A stretch of DNA of 64,000 bases from BRH-c54 sp036567945 (lineage in GTDB: Bacteria; Bacteroidota; Bacteroidia; Flavobacteriales_E; Vicingaceae): NCBI GenBank assembly GCA_036567945.1, contig DATCTM010000049.1, positions 7,909-71,908 on the forward strand, given 5' to 3'. Positions within the stretch are counted from its first letter, which is position 1; the number at the start of each line of letters is the position of its first letter. The position numbers were made by a program, and so were the translations under genes. The notes under the pieces were generated by a model. That model was not told the origin of the DNA, ran no database searches, and worked only from the letters and a program-made list of their open reading frames with translations. Below, one piece after another: positions 32,852-42,157 of this stretch.

Positions 32852-33796
32852 ATGTTTAAAATTGTAAGTTACATAGCTATTTTTATGTTAGTTGTTCAAA
32901 CACTTTTTGGACAGCAAGCTCCACAATACTCACAATATACCTTTAACAATTTTGGTCATAACCCTGCTTTTGCAGGTACTGCCAAGTGTTTAGATTTTAA
33001 AGCAGGAACTCGTTTGCAATGGGTAGGTTTCGACAATGCTCCACGCACTTATTTTGCTAGTGCTCATATGCCTTTTAAAAGTAACCATTACAAGCCCAAT
33101 AAAGGTACACATGCTATTGGACTTTATGTTGAGCAAGATGCCCTACATCTTACTACACGTTCTTACATTAAATTAGGATATGCCTATCATAAAAAAGTTT
33201 TTCCAAAACTTACGTTGGGAGCAGGAATTTTTGCAGGCGTTCAACAGTATAGTATGACAGATGTTTTTGGTAATAATAATCCTGACCCTGTGTTGGATAA
33301 TGCAGGAGGTTCTGTACTGCATTACCCTGATATTATGCCCGGAATTTTATTGTATAACAACAAAGTATATTACAGTTTTTCCATTAATCAAACCTATTTT
33401 AAAAACATTAAACTCGGGCAAGAGTCTAAACAGGTAAACCAGTATTATATAGGTATGGGACATCAATCTGTACATAATGATTGGACCGTATTTAAATCAT
33501 TTTTATTGAAAATGAACAACATGGGACCTCCTGCATTAGATTTGAATATTGCCTGGGTGTATAGACAAAATTTTACCATGGGAATTGGCTACAGAGTCGG
33601 AGAAGCCATTGTTGCACAAATTAAGTTCAAAGTTTTTGACGCCCTTACAATTGGTTATGCTTTTGATTTCCCACTCAACAAAATTTATGGCAACTACAGC
33701 CACGAAATTATGTTAGGATTTAGACAATGCCCCGGTGGTGGTATTGGAGAAGGTGGTGGAATGAAATCGCACACCTGCCCTGCTTATGCGTTATAA
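32852..33796 (+). CDS. PorP/SprF family type IX secretion outer-membrane protein
   Basis: 314 residues. Signal peptide (about 1-20, ending TLFGQ) and a beta-barrel body. Family marks are QYSQYTFNNFGHNPAFAGTA near the N terminus, RLQWVGFDNAPRTYFASAHMP, LGAGIFAGVQQYSM, YSFSINQTYF, and LTIGYAFDFPLNKIYGNYSHEIMLGFRQ near the end. SprF-like proteins are needed for secretion or surface attachment of their neighbouring type-B cargo proteins. Here the cargo gene is 1 base upstream. The C-terminal His/Pro/Cys-containing tail is a short extension. Confidence 0.93.
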   Translation: MFKIVSYIAIFMLVVQTLFGQQAPQYSQYTFNNFGHNPAFAGTAKCLDFKAGTRLQWVGFDNAPRTYFASAHMPFKSNHYKPNKGTHAIGLYVEQDALHLTTRSYIKLGYAYHKKVFPKLTLGAGIFAGVQQYSMTDVFGNNNPDPVLDNAGGSVLHYPDIMPGILLYNNKVYYSFSINQTYFKNIKLGQESKQVNQYYIGMGHQSVHNDWTVFKSFLLKMNNMGPPALDLNIAWVYRQNFTMGIGYRVGEAIVAQIKFKVFDALTIGYAFDFPLNKIYGNYSHEIMLGFRQCPGGGIGEGGGMKSHTCPAYAL

Positions 33797-33832
33797 AAAC
33801 AATTTATAGAACAACTCTCACTCAAAACACCC

Positions 33833-33870
33833 CATAAAAAAAGCTCCATGATTTCTCATGGAGCTTTATA
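33833..33870. terminator. Bidirectional terminator
   Basis: Inverted repeat AAAGCTCCATGA / TCATGGAGCTTT around TTTC, preceded by an A-run and followed by TTTATA, between the convergent SprF-like and RNA helicase genes. Confidence 0.8.
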
Positions 33871-33889
33871 ATTGTATCAAAAAGCGTTA

Positions 33890-35659
33890 TTAGCTTCTAC
33901 GTTCTCTTTTAAATGAAGAACGAGATGAAGTTCTTTCTCTACGGTTTCCACCACGGTCTCCACCGCCTTTGTAGCCACCTCTATCTCCGCCTCTATCGCT
34001 TCTTTCGCCTCTTGGCTTATCTTTAGAAAACTCAATACGGATATCTCTGTTTTCAATATTTCTACCATTAAGGCTATTGATAAGTGTATTTCCTACATTA
34101 TCATCAACACCAATAAAAGCAAAGCTATCAAACAAATCAATTTTTCCTATAGAATTTCCGTCAACACCTGTTTGGTTGCAAATGAATCCCAAAATTTGAC
34201 CTTTGTTCTCAAATCCATCCATTTTTCCAATGTTGATGAACAATCTGTTAGTATTTCTTGTAGTGTTATCACCTCTTTCACCTCTTTTTCTATCTCCACG
34301 CTCGCCTCTATCTCTTCCTTTTCTCATCGTACTCATATCAATATTCAAATCTCTCGCTTTTTCATAATCTTTAATAAAACGATTAAATTCTAATGATACA
34401 AATCTTTCAATTATTTCTTCTTTAGAAATATCAGCAAACTCTTCGTGAATTTGAGCAATGTAAGGAGCTAATCCTTTTTCATTAATCTCCACTTCTTTTA
34501 CATTTTGAATAACGCTCATTAATTGTTGGAAACAAATTTCTTTACCGGTAGGAACTTGAATCAACTCCATTTTACCGCCAATTTGTTTCTCCACTAAACG
34601 CACTCTGCTAGCTTTTGAAGGGCTAACCAATGCAATAGATCTTCCTGATTTTCCGGCTCTTGCAGTACGTCCACTTCTGTGGGTATAACTTTCAATTTCA
34701 TCCGGTAAATCAACATGGAAAACATGTGTTAAATCATCTACATCAATTCCTCTTGCAGCAACATCAGTAGCAATTAATACCTGTAAATTTCTGTTTCTGA
34801 ATTTTGCCATCACACTGTCTCTTTGAGCTTGTGATAAATCGCCATGTAATGCATCTGCATTATAGCCATCAGCCATTAATTTGTCTGCAATTTCTTTTGT
34901 TTCTCTTCTGGTTCTACAGAAAACAATTCCATACATTCCGGGGGCAACATCAATAAATCTTCTTAATGCATCATACTGATCTCTTCCTGCTACTGCACAA
35001 TATTGGTGTTCAATATTAGCTGCAGAGCTATTTTTTGTTCCAACAGTAACCCTTACAGGATCTGTCATATAGTTTTTAGCTATACGCTCTACCTCTTTAG
35101 GCATGGTTGCAGAAAACAACCAAGTATATTTTGAAGGAGGTGTTTGTTCTATAATTTTAGTAATGTCTTCTTTAAAACCCATGTTTAACATTTCATCGGC
35201 TTCATCTAACACTACTGTTTTAACTTCGTCAAATTTCAGTACTCTTCTTTCCATTAAATCAATGGTTCTACCAGGTGTTCCCACCATAATATTTACACCA
35301 CTTTTAATTTCTCTGATTTGGTCGCTAATGCTAGCACCACCATAAACAGCTACTACTTTAATACCTTTTGTATGTTTTGCATACAATTTTAACTCGTTTG
35401 TGATTTGTAAACACAACTCTCTGGTAGGACACAAAATCATCCCTTGGATGGCTTTTGAGTTCGTATCAATTTGTTGTATCATTGGTAAGCCAAAAGCAGC
35501 AGTTTTACCTGTTCCTGTTTGTGCTAAACCCACGTAATCTTTATCTCCAGTAATTAATAATGGAATAGATTCTTCTTGAATTGGTGATGGTTTTTCAAAA
35601 CCCAATTCTTCAACTGCCTTCACGATATGCTCGTCAAGACCTAATTCTTTAAATGTCAT
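33890..35659 (-). CDS. DEAD-box RNA helicase (CsdA/DeaD type)
   Basis: ATP-dependent RNA helicase, 589 residues. Motifs in order: Q motif PSPIQEESIP, AQTGTGKTAAFGLP (motif I), PTRELCLQ, GTPGRTIDL, DEADEMLNMGF (II), FSATMP (III), IVFCRTRRE, LIATDVAARGIDVDDL and HRSGRTARAG (VI). Then comes a DbpA/CsdA-type RNA-binding domain (about 475-550; RLFINIGKMDGFENKGQILGF) and an Arg-Gly-rich tail (RGGDRGGYKGGGDRGG). The gene has a long upstream region of about 400 bases, as is common for cold-shock helicases. Likely role in ribosome assembly or RNA decay at low temperature. Confidence 0.94.
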   Translation of the reverse strand: MTFKELGLDEHIVKAVEELGFEKPSPIQEESIPLLITGDKDYVGLAQTGTGKTAAFGLPMIQQIDTNSKAIQGMILCPTRELCLQITNELKLYAKHTKGIKVVAVYGGASISDQIREIKSGVNIMVGTPGRTIDLMERRVLKFDEVKTVVLDEADEMLNMGFKEDITKIIEQTPPSKYTWLFSATMPKEVERIAKNYMTDPVRVTVGTKNSSAANIEHQYCAVAGRDQYDALRRFIDVAPGMYGIVFCRTRRETKEIADKLMADGYNADALHGDLSQAQRDSVMAKFRNRNLQVLIATDVAARGIDVDDLTHVFHVDLPDEIESYTHRSGRTARAGKSGRSIALVSPSKASRVRLVEKQIGGKMELIQVPTGKEICFQQLMSVIQNVKEVEINEKGLAPYIAQIHEEFADISKEEIIERFVSLEFNRFIKDYEKARDLNIDMSTMRKGRDRGERGDRKRGERGDNTTRNTNRLFINIGKMDGFENKGQILGFICNQTGVDGNSIGKIDLFDSFAFIGVDDNVGNTLINSLNGRNIENRDIRIEFSKDKPRGERSDRGGDRGGYKGGGDRGGNRRERTSSRSSFKRERRS

Positions 35660-35673
35660 TTTTTTGTTTATTT

Positions 35674-35688
35674 ATACCGAATCGGTAT
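35674..35688 (-). promoter_or_regulatory. Inverted repeat in the helicase 5' region
   Basis: ATACCGA-A-TCGGTAT, perfect 7-base arms, ending 15 bases upstream of the helicase start codon. It could be an operator or a short hairpin in the mRNA leader. Confidence 0.35.
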
Positions 35689-36025
35689 GTTGATTATTAA
35701 CAGCGGGACGAAAAGATCGCTAGAAATACTCTTTACCAATTTGGCGAGTTATGCTTTACAACTTTTTGTTATAAGCGATGGCAAAGTTGAGCTTTTATTT
35801 CCAATAAAAAAAATTAAATCGTTTATTTAGTGGAAAGCCTACTTATAATGCACTTAAGATTAGTTGTTTGTTGGTTATCAACTTGGTTCTAATCACCAAA
35901 GAGATTAGTAATAGAAGAAAGATTCCCGACAATTTTCTACTTTATAAACTTTCGACTGAATAAACCACTCATCATTTTACTTTTCCATTGGTGTAAAATA
36001 ATATGCCATGCACCTATTAATAAAT

Positions 36026-36033
36026 TACTTTTG
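36026..36033 (+). promoter_or_regulatory. -7 promoter element for the ABC export operon
   Basis: TACTTTTG, a perfect TAnnTTTG match, 27 bases before the start of the ATPase gene; no good -33 TTG at the right spacing. Confidence 0.4.
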
Positions 36034-36059
36034 ATATTAGGATAAAAAACCATTTCGGA

Positions 36060-36761
36060 ATGATAGCAATAAAAGACCTTCATAAATCATATAAAATGGG
36101 CAGCAATGTACTCCATGTATTGAAAGGAATTAATTTTAATGTGGAAGAAGGAGAGATGGTTGCTATTATGGGATCTTCCGGTTCCGGAAAATCTACTTTA
36201 CTGAATATTGTAGGTATGCTAGATTTATTAGACACTGGTAGCTACACGCTTGATGGTGTTCCTATTGTAAACCTTAACGAAACGAAAGCCGCCAAATACC
36301 GAAACAAGTTTTTAGGTTTTATTTTCCAATCATTTAACCTTATTAATTACAAAACAGCTCTAGAGAATGTTGCTCTTCCTCTTTATTACCAAAGAGTTCC
36401 TAAAAAAGAGCGAGACGAAAAAGCTTTGCAATACTTAACCAAAGTTGGGCTAGCCAATTGGGCAACACATTTACCTAGCGAGCTTTCGGGTGGGCAAAAA
36501 CAAAGGGTAGCTATTGCCAGAGCACTAGCTGCTCAACCCAAAGTACTTTTAGCCGATGAACCTACAGGAGCATTAGATTCTACCACTTCTTATGAAGTAA
36601 TGCAGCTGTTACAAGAAATTAATGATGAAGGGAAAACACTTTTGGTAGTTACCCATGAGGAAGATATTGCCAAAATGTGTAAAAGAATTGTTCAGTTAAA
36701 AGATGGAATTATTATAGAAGATAAAAAAGTTAACCAAGTTAGAGCATCCGAATATGTTTAG
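36060..36761 (+). CDS. ABC transporter ATP-binding protein (MacB/LolD type)
   Basis: 233-residue ATPase that powers the FtsX/MacB-like permeases encoded downstream. Walker A GSSGSGKSTLLN (about 39-50), Q-loop FIFQSFNL, signature LSGGQKQRVAIARAL (about 141-155), Walker B VLLADEPTGALDS and H-loop VVTHEEDIA. The sequence is of the MacB/LolD/FtsE class. Its end overlaps the first permease gene by 8 bases, so they are translationally coupled. First gene of a five-gene operon ending with a TolC-like protein. Confidence 0.95.
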   Translation: MIAIKDLHKSYKMGSNVLHVLKGINFNVEEGEMVAIMGSSGSGKSTLLNIVGMLDLLDTGSYTLDGVPIVNLNETKAAKYRNKFLGFIFQSFNLINYKTALENVALPLYYQRVPKKERDEKALQYLTKVGLANWATHLPSELSGGQKQRVAIARALAAQPKVLLADEPTGALDSTTSYEVMQLLQEINDEGKTLLVVTHEEDIAKMCKRIVQLKDGIIIEDKKVNQVRASEYV

Positions 36762-37983
36762 TAGCGATAATTGGCAAGAAATATTTCAAACAATAAAGAA
36801 AAACAAGCTCCGTACGTTCTTGTCGGGGTTTACTATTACCCTTGGTTTACTCATTTTTATTACTTTACTTGGTTTAGGCAACGGACTAAAAAACTCATTC
36901 AATCAATTTTTTATGGATGATGCTACCAATACCATGTTTGTCTTTCCTGGAAGAACCAGCATGCCTTACAAAGGTTATAATGTAAATAGAACTATTCAGT
37001 TTAAAAACGATGATTTAGCCGATATCCAAAAGAATTTTCCTTTTTATTTAGAATACATTACTCCCCGAATATTTAGAAACGGAACTGTAACTTTTAATAA
37101 TGAATCTAACTCTTATTCATACGTTGGTGTGAGTCCTGCTCATCAGATTTCCGAAAAAACCATTATGATGAAAGGTCGTTATTTAAATGATTTAGATGTT
37201 AAAGAAAAAACAAAATATGCTGTAATTGGTAGGTTAGTAGAAAAAGATTTGTTTAAAGATAAAAGTGCTTTGAGTGAACATGTTATCATTAACAATACCG
37301 CTTATAAAGTTATAGGTGTTTTTCAGGATGAAGGTGGTGATAATGAAGAACGAAGAATATATGTTCCCTACACTACCCTACAGCTTATTGAAAAAAATAC
37401 AGACGACATTAATCAAATAGTATTGGCATATAAACCCGAATTAGGTTATGCCGGAGCCATAATTTTTGAAGAAAAACTTACCAAATTCCTTAAAGAAAAA
37501 CACGAAATTGCTCCTGATGACCAAAGTGGTATTTTTATAAGAAATATTGCTGATAATATGAACGATAACCAACAACTTTCCGGTGTTTTAACTCTTATTG
37601 TTACCTTTGTTGGCATAGGGACACTAATTGCCGGAGTTATTGGTATTAGCAACATTATGGTTTTTGTGATTAAAGAAAGAACCAAAGAAATTGGTGTTAG
37701 AAAAGCATTAGGAGCAACACCTTTTTCTATCATCACCATGATTTTACAAGAATCTATTTTTATAACCTTAATTGCGGGTTACATTGGTCTATTTTTAGGA
37801 ATTTTTGTTTTAAAAATGATAGGAGATAAATTAGAAGATTATTTTATCTTAAACCCATATATAGATTTAGGGACAGCCATAACAGCAACTATTATTTTAA
37901 TACTTTTTGGGGCATTAGCAGGTTATGTTCCGGCTAAACGAGCAGCTAGAATTCAACCAATTGTAGCGTTGAGAGATGAATAA
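36754..37983 (+). CDS. ABC transporter permease, MacB/FtsX type (first)
   Basis: 409 residues. An N-terminal transmembrane helix (about 20-42) preceded by the usual WQEIFQTIKKNKLRTFLSGFTITLG, a large periplasmic MacB_PCD domain (about 50-270), and three C-terminal helices (about 283-395) with the FtsX-type loop VFVIKERTKEIGVRKALGATP. It ends GALAGYVPAKRAARIQPIVALRDE. Overlaps the ATPase gene. Together with the next permease it may form a heterodimer in the MacAB-TolC-like pump. Substrate (drug, peptide, lipid or lipoprotein) unknown. Confidence 0.92.
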   Translation: MFSSDNWQEIFQTIKKNKLRTFLSGFTITLGLLIFITLLGLGNGLKNSFNQFFMDDATNTMFVFPGRTSMPYKGYNVNRTIQFKNDDLADIQKNFPFYLEYITPRIFRNGTVTFNNESNSYSYVGVSPAHQISEKTIMMKGRYLNDLDVKEKTKYAVIGRLVEKDLFKDKSALSEHVIINNTAYKVIGVFQDEGGDNEERRIYVPYTTLQLIEKNTDDINQIVLAYKPELGYAGAIIFEEKLTKFLKEKHEIAPDDQSGIFIRNIADNMNDNQQLSGVLTLIVTFVGIGTLIAGVIGISNIMVFVIKERTKEIGVRKALGATPFSIITMILQESIFITLIAGYIGLFLGIFVLKMIGDKLEDYFILNPYIDLGTAITATIILILFGALAGYVPAKRAARIQPIVALRDE

Positions 37984-38045
37984 ACATGTGAAAGATGAAA
38001 GACGGAAGATTAAATAAAACTGATAACTATATAAACTAATTAAAA

Positions 38046-39305
38046 TTGATATTTAGAAGAGATACATGGTCCGAAATTTTGAGCTCTGTTACTAAAAACA
38101 AAGCCAGAACCACCATTACTGTAATTGGTGTGCTTTGGGGTATCTTTATTTATATTACTTTATCAGGTGCTGCCAAAGGGCTCGACAATGGTTTTGAAAG
38201 ACAGTTTGAGCGTGTTGCCATGAACAGTATGTTTGTATGGACACAACAAACAAGTGTTCCTTACAAAGGTTTTAAAACAGGGAGATTTATTCAATTAAAA
38301 TTGAATGATGTACGAACATTAAAAACGAAAATTCCTGAAATACAATACGTAGCACCACGAAATGCTAAAGGTGTTTTTGGAGGAGATGCTCCTACCATTA
38401 CTAAAGATTTAAAACATGGAAAATACAACGTTTATGGCGATTTTCCGGTAGTTGTAAAAATTGCTACCAAAGATATTTATGATGGAGGAAGATTTTTAAA
38501 TGAAGAGGATATTAAGCACAATAGAAAAGTATGTGTAATTGGAGAAAGAACTCAACGAGAATTGTTTAACAAAGATGAAAATCCTGTTGGACAATTTATT
38601 AAAATAGATAACAGCTATTTTCAGGTTATTGGTGTGCATAAATTTGTACAAGGTGGTGGTTTTGAAGATGATGGGGATATTTACATTCCATTTACAACTT
38701 TTAGAAAACTTTACAACACTGGAGAAAACGTAGGTTGGCTCGCTATTGCTGCTCATAATGACGCTGATGTAATAGAAGTAGAAAAGAAAGTGAAAACAGT
38801 ATTAAAAGATATTCATAGTGTTGCTCCAGAAGATGAAAGAGCTATAGGTTCTTTTAACTTAGGAGAAATTTTTAATAAAGTACAAGGCTTTTCTAAAGGC
38901 TTAACATTTTTATCCTTAGTAGTTGGTATAGCCACTATATTTGCAGGAGTAATTGGTATTGGCAATATTTTATTGATTTCTGTAAAAGAGAGAACCAGAG
39001 AATTAGGGGTTAGAAGAGCATTAGGTGCTACTCCTAATGAAGTAAAAGGACAAATAATTTTAGAATCTGTATTTCTTACCTTAGTTTCAGGAGTTTTAGG
39101 AATTATTTTAGGAGCTTTAGTACTTGCTGGTATCAATGCGGGCACACAAGATGTAACTGATTTTCCTTATACCAACCCAACAGTTCCAATACCATACATT
39201 ATTGGAGCTTTATTAATCATGATAATTTTAGGAACATTAATAGGATTAATTCCGGCACAAAGAGCCGTTAGCATTAAGCCTATTGATGCCTTAAGAGAAG
39301 AATAA
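38046..39305 (+). CDS. ABC transporter permease, MacB/FtsX type (second)
   Basis: 419 residues, a paralogue of the preceding permease with the same layout: WSEILSSVTKNKARTTITVIG before helix 1, periplasmic domain, then three helices with LLISVKERTRELGVRRALGATP and a terminal LIPAQRAVSIKPIDALREE. Start is TTG at 38046, giving MIFRRDTWSE, which aligns with the first permease (MFSSDNWQE). It follows the first permease by 62 bases. One ATPase and two different permeases imply a heteromeric membrane unit. Confidence 0.92.
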   Translation: MIFRRDTWSEILSSVTKNKARTTITVIGVLWGIFIYITLSGAAKGLDNGFERQFERVAMNSMFVWTQQTSVPYKGFKTGRFIQLKLNDVRTLKTKIPEIQYVAPRNAKGVFGGDAPTITKDLKHGKYNVYGDFPVVVKIATKDIYDGGRFLNEEDIKHNRKVCVIGERTQRELFNKDENPVGQFIKIDNSYFQVIGVHKFVQGGGFEDDGDIYIPFTTFRKLYNTGENVGWLAIAAHNDADVIEVEKKVKTVLKDIHSVAPEDERAIGSFNLGEIFNKVQGFSKGLTFLSLVVGIATIFAGVIGIGNILLISVKERTRELGVRRALGATPNEVKGQIILESVFLTLVSGVLGIILGALVLAGINAGTQDVTDFPYTNPTVPIPYIIGALLIMIILGTLIGLIPAQRAVSIKPIDALREE

Positions 39306-39341
39306 AATAACTAAAAACATAAAAACTAAAATACAAAACAC

Positions 39342-40460
39342 ATGAAAAAAATAGTAAAATACTTCTTAATTGTACTAGTAGTACTAGGTGTAATTTTCGC
39401 TACTTCATTTTTTATTAAATCTAACAGTAAGTCTGCTGTTGTTTATGAAACTGAAACACCATTTAAAACCACTATTGAGAAAAAAACTGTTGCCACAGGA
39501 AAAGTTATTCCTGAGGACGAAGTAGAAATTAAACCCCAAATTTCAGGTATCTTAGAAACTATTTTAGTAAAAGAAGGTGAACTAATTAAAGCTGGAGATT
39601 TAATTGCAAAAATTAAAGTTATTCCTAATGAATCTGCTCTAAATAACGCTATAGGAAGAGTTAAAAATGCTAAGTTCAACTTAGATAATGTTACGTTAGA
39701 ATACAACAGAAATAAGCAGCTTTTCGATAAAGAAGTAATCTCTGCTCAAGAATTCAACAATATAGAATTGAGATTTAACCAAGCCAAGCAAGAACTTAGC
39801 AATGCCGAAAACGATTTACAGATTATTCAGCTAGGAACAAGAGATGGTGGAGTTGCCAATACTAATATTAAAGCTACCATTTCAGGAACCATATTAGAAA
39901 TCCCTGTAAAAAAAGGAGACCAAGTAATTGAAAGTAACAATTTTAATCCCGGAACAACTGTAGCCATTATTGCTAATTTAAGCAACATGGTTTTTGAAGG
40001 AAAAGTTGATGAAGCTGAAGTTGGCAAATTGAAAAAAGGCATGGATTTAAAAGTAAGCTTAGGGGCTATTAACGATAAAGAATTTGATGCAAAATTAAGA
40101 TTTGTCGCTCCAAAAGGAATTGAGGAACAAGGTGCTGTTCAGTTTAAAATTGAAGCGGATGTATTTTTAGATTCTGCATTTTTTATTAGAGCAGGTTATA
40201 GTGCTAATGCTTCTTTAGTTTTAGATAAAAAAGAAAATGTGTTGGCGATAAGAGAAGCATTATTACAATTTGATGTAGAAACAAACGAGCCTTATGTAGA
40301 AGTGGCTGTTGACGAACAACAGTTCGAAAGAAAAAATGTAAAACTCGGTATTTCAGATGGTATTAATGTTGAAATTTTATCAGGAATTACCGCTGATGAC
40401 AAGGTAAAAGTTTGGAACATTACCCAACCAACTAAAATAAATAGTAAATCTAACAGATAA
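39342..40460 (+). CDS. Periplasmic adaptor (membrane fusion) protein, MacA/HlyD type
   Basis: 372 residues. N-terminal membrane anchor (about 5-26), then the barrel-sandwich hybrid (lipoyl-like) domain with KPQISGILETILVKEGELIKAGDLIAKI (about 65-92), a helical hairpin (about 100-165), the second half of the lipoyl domain with IKATISGTILEIPVKKGDQV, and a beta-barrel. It links the inner-membrane permeases to the TolC-like channel. It follows the second permease by 36 bases and precedes the TolC-like gene by 5. Confidence 0.93.
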   Translation: MKKIVKYFLIVLVVLGVIFATSFFIKSNSKSAVVYETETPFKTTIEKKTVATGKVIPEDEVEIKPQISGILETILVKEGELIKAGDLIAKIKVIPNESALNNAIGRVKNAKFNLDNVTLEYNRNKQLFDKEVISAQEFNNIELRFNQAKQELSNAENDLQIIQLGTRDGGVANTNIKATISGTILEIPVKKGDQVIESNNFNPGTTVAIIANLSNMVFEGKVDEAEVGKLKKGMDLKVSLGAINDKEFDAKLRFVAPKGIEEQGAVQFKIEADVFLDSAFFIRAGYSANASLVLDKKENVLAIREALLQFDVETNEPYVEVAVDEQQFERKNVKLGISDGINVEILSGITADDKVKVWNITQPTKINSKSNR

Positions 40461-40465
40461 TAATT

Positions 40466-41809
40466 ATGCGATTCAAAAAAATATTTATAGCTTCTGTTTT
40501 CATCGCTGTTCAGTCCGGATTATTTGCTCAAGATACAGCAGAAAATAAAGTATGGACGCTAAAAGAATGTGTTGATTATGCTTTAGAAAACAATATTTCT
40601 ATTAAACAATCGGAGCTAGATAAACTCAATCAATACCAAGATGTAAAAAATGCACGAGGAAACTTTTTACCTAACTTAAATGCCTCTGCATCTCAATCTT
40701 TTAACTTTGGTTCTTCTATTGATGCAACAGGTTCAAGGGTTTCTGCAGATTATAGATCAAATAATTACAGCTTAAATTCTAATTTGGTGTTATTCGATGG
40801 GTTTTCCAACATTCATACATTGAACCAAGCTCAAATAAATGTTGCAGTACAAGAAGCAAATATCACAAAAATGAAAAACGACATTTCTTTAAATGTTGTA
40901 AACGCTTATTTACAAGTATTGTTTGCTAAAGAACAGATTAAAATAGCCCAATTTCAAGTTGATATTAGTATAAAAGAAGTTGAAAGAATTACCAACTTGG
41001 TTGATGCGGGCTTAGCTCCTAAAGGAGATTTATTAAATATTAAAGCAACTTTAGGTAGTGATGAACAAACATTAATTGATGCTCAGAATAATTTCGATAT
41101 GGCCACACTAAGATTGGCTCAATTGTTACAACTTCCTGAAGGAACAATAACAATTGAAGAAATTGAATTAAAAGATCCTAATAACAGTATCATTGCTAAT
41201 GAATCAACAGTAATTTATGAGAAAGCTGCCATTTCTTTTCCTGAAATAAAAGCTGCCGAACTTACTATTGAAAGTGCCGAAAAAGGTGTGAAAATTTCAA
41301 AAGCAAATTATTTACCTTCACTTTCGTTCAACTATAGTTTAAGCACTGTATATCAGCATAGACAAGGATATGTAGATTTTTTCCCGCATAACGAACAATT
41401 AGACAATAATCTTGGACATTTTTTAGGCTTATCTTTAAACATACCCATATTTAACAGGTTTCAGTTTAGAACATCTGTAACCCGAGCAGAAATTAATATG
41501 GAAAGAGCAAAAAACAATTTAGAAAGTGAAAAGCTACGATTGAGAGAGTCTGTTCAAATCGCTTATACAGATGCTAAATCAGCTTCAAAGTCGTTTGAAG
41601 CGTCTAAAAAATCTGTTGAAGCACAAAATGAAGCTTTTAAATATGCGCAAGAAAGATTTCAGGTGGGCAACATGAATGCTTTTGATTTTAACCAAACCAA
41701 AAACAGATTGTTTACTGCTGAATCTCAATTATTGAGATCTAAATACGATTATACTTTTAAACTAAAAGTATTAGAGTTTTATTACGGAGTTCCTTTTGTA
41801 GCAGAATAA
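40466..41809 (+). CDS. TolC family outer-membrane channel
   Basis: 447 residues. Signal peptide (about 1-22, ending GLFAQ), then the outer membrane efflux protein repeat fold: WTLKECVDYALENNISIKQSELDKLNQ at the start of the first repeat, LSLNVVNAYLQVLFAKEQIKIAQ in the helical barrel, the second repeat with LRLRESVQIAYTDAKSASKSFEASKKSVEAQNEAFKYAQERFQVGNMNAFDFNQTKNRL. It forms the outer-membrane exit duct of the pump. Last gene of the operon, 5 bases after the adaptor. Confidence 0.95.
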   Translation: MRFKKIFIASVFIAVQSGLFAQDTAENKVWTLKECVDYALENNISIKQSELDKLNQYQDVKNARGNFLPNLNASASQSFNFGSSIDATGSRVSADYRSNNYSLNSNLVLFDGFSNIHTLNQAQINVAVQEANITKMKNDISLNVVNAYLQVLFAKEQIKIAQFQVDISIKEVERITNLVDAGLAPKGDLLNIKATLGSDEQTLIDAQNNFDMATLRLAQLLQLPEGTITIEEIELKDPNNSIIANESTVIYEKAAISFPEIKAAELTIESAEKGVKISKANYLPSLSFNYSLSTVYQHRQGYVDFFPHNEQLDNNLGHFLGLSLNIPIFNRFQFRTSVTRAEINMERAKNNLESEKLRLRESVQIAYTDAKSASKSFEASKKSVEAQNEAFKYAQERFQVGNMNAFDFNQTKNRLFTAESQLLRSKYDYTFKLKVLEFYYGVPFVAE

Positions 41810-41835
41810 TCAAACTCAAGTTAGGTAGTTTTTGG

Positions 41836-41843
41836 TAACTTTG
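41836..41843 (+). promoter_or_regulatory. -7 promoter element for the DUF493 gene
   Basis: TAACTTTG, a perfect TAnnTTTG match, 19 bases before the start of the DUF493 gene. Confidence 0.4.
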
Positions 41844-41861
41844 TTTTTCTAAAAAATACAA

Positions 41862-42143
41862 ATGGACGAAAAAGAAACGTTTTACAATAACCTGAAAAGT
41901 AAATTAGAAGATCAATTTAACTGGCCTAGTGTTTACATGTTTAAATTTATAATACCTGCTGATAATAATCATAAGTTGGCTTTGGTAGAGGCCTTATTTG
42001 GAAAAGAAGCTGAAGTGCTTACCCGACAATCGAAAACAAACAAGTTTATTAGCGTTACCGCAAAGGAAATGATGATAAATCCCGATGAAATTATTGAGGT
42101 GTATAAAAAAGCAGAAAAAATTGAGGGGATAATTTCTCTTTAA
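41862..42143 (+). CDS. DUF493 (YbeD-like) family protein
   Basis: 93 residues, soluble. The pattern WPSVYMFKFIIPADNNHKLALVEALF followed by RQSKTNKFISVTAKEMMINPDEIIEVYKKA is that of the DUF493/YbeD family, a small alpha/beta fold with ACT-like features. In Proteobacteria YbeD sits near lipoate genes; here lipA is about 13 kb away, so no context is given. Function unknown. Convergent with the Crp/Fnr gene, with 14 bases between the stops. Confidence 0.85.
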   Translation: MDEKETFYNNLKSKLEDQFNWPSVYMFKFIIPADNNHKLALVEALFGKEAEVLTRQSKTNKFISVTAKEMMINPDEIIEVYKKAEKIEGIISL

Positions 42144-42157
42144 ACAACTTTAAGTAA

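Larger units (their letters stand above)
35660..36059. other. 400-base divergent intergenic region
   Basis: Lies between the helicase gene (minus) and the ABC export operon (plus). It contains a short inverted repeat near the helicase start (35674-35688) and a -7 element for the ABC operon (36026-36033). No small gene or RNA was recognised. It may include a long 5' leader of the helicase mRNA. Confidence 0.5.

Noticed and set aside
38813..39145. Minus-strand open frame inside the second permease
   Set aside because: Antisense shadow of a strong ABC permease gene, no family resemblance.
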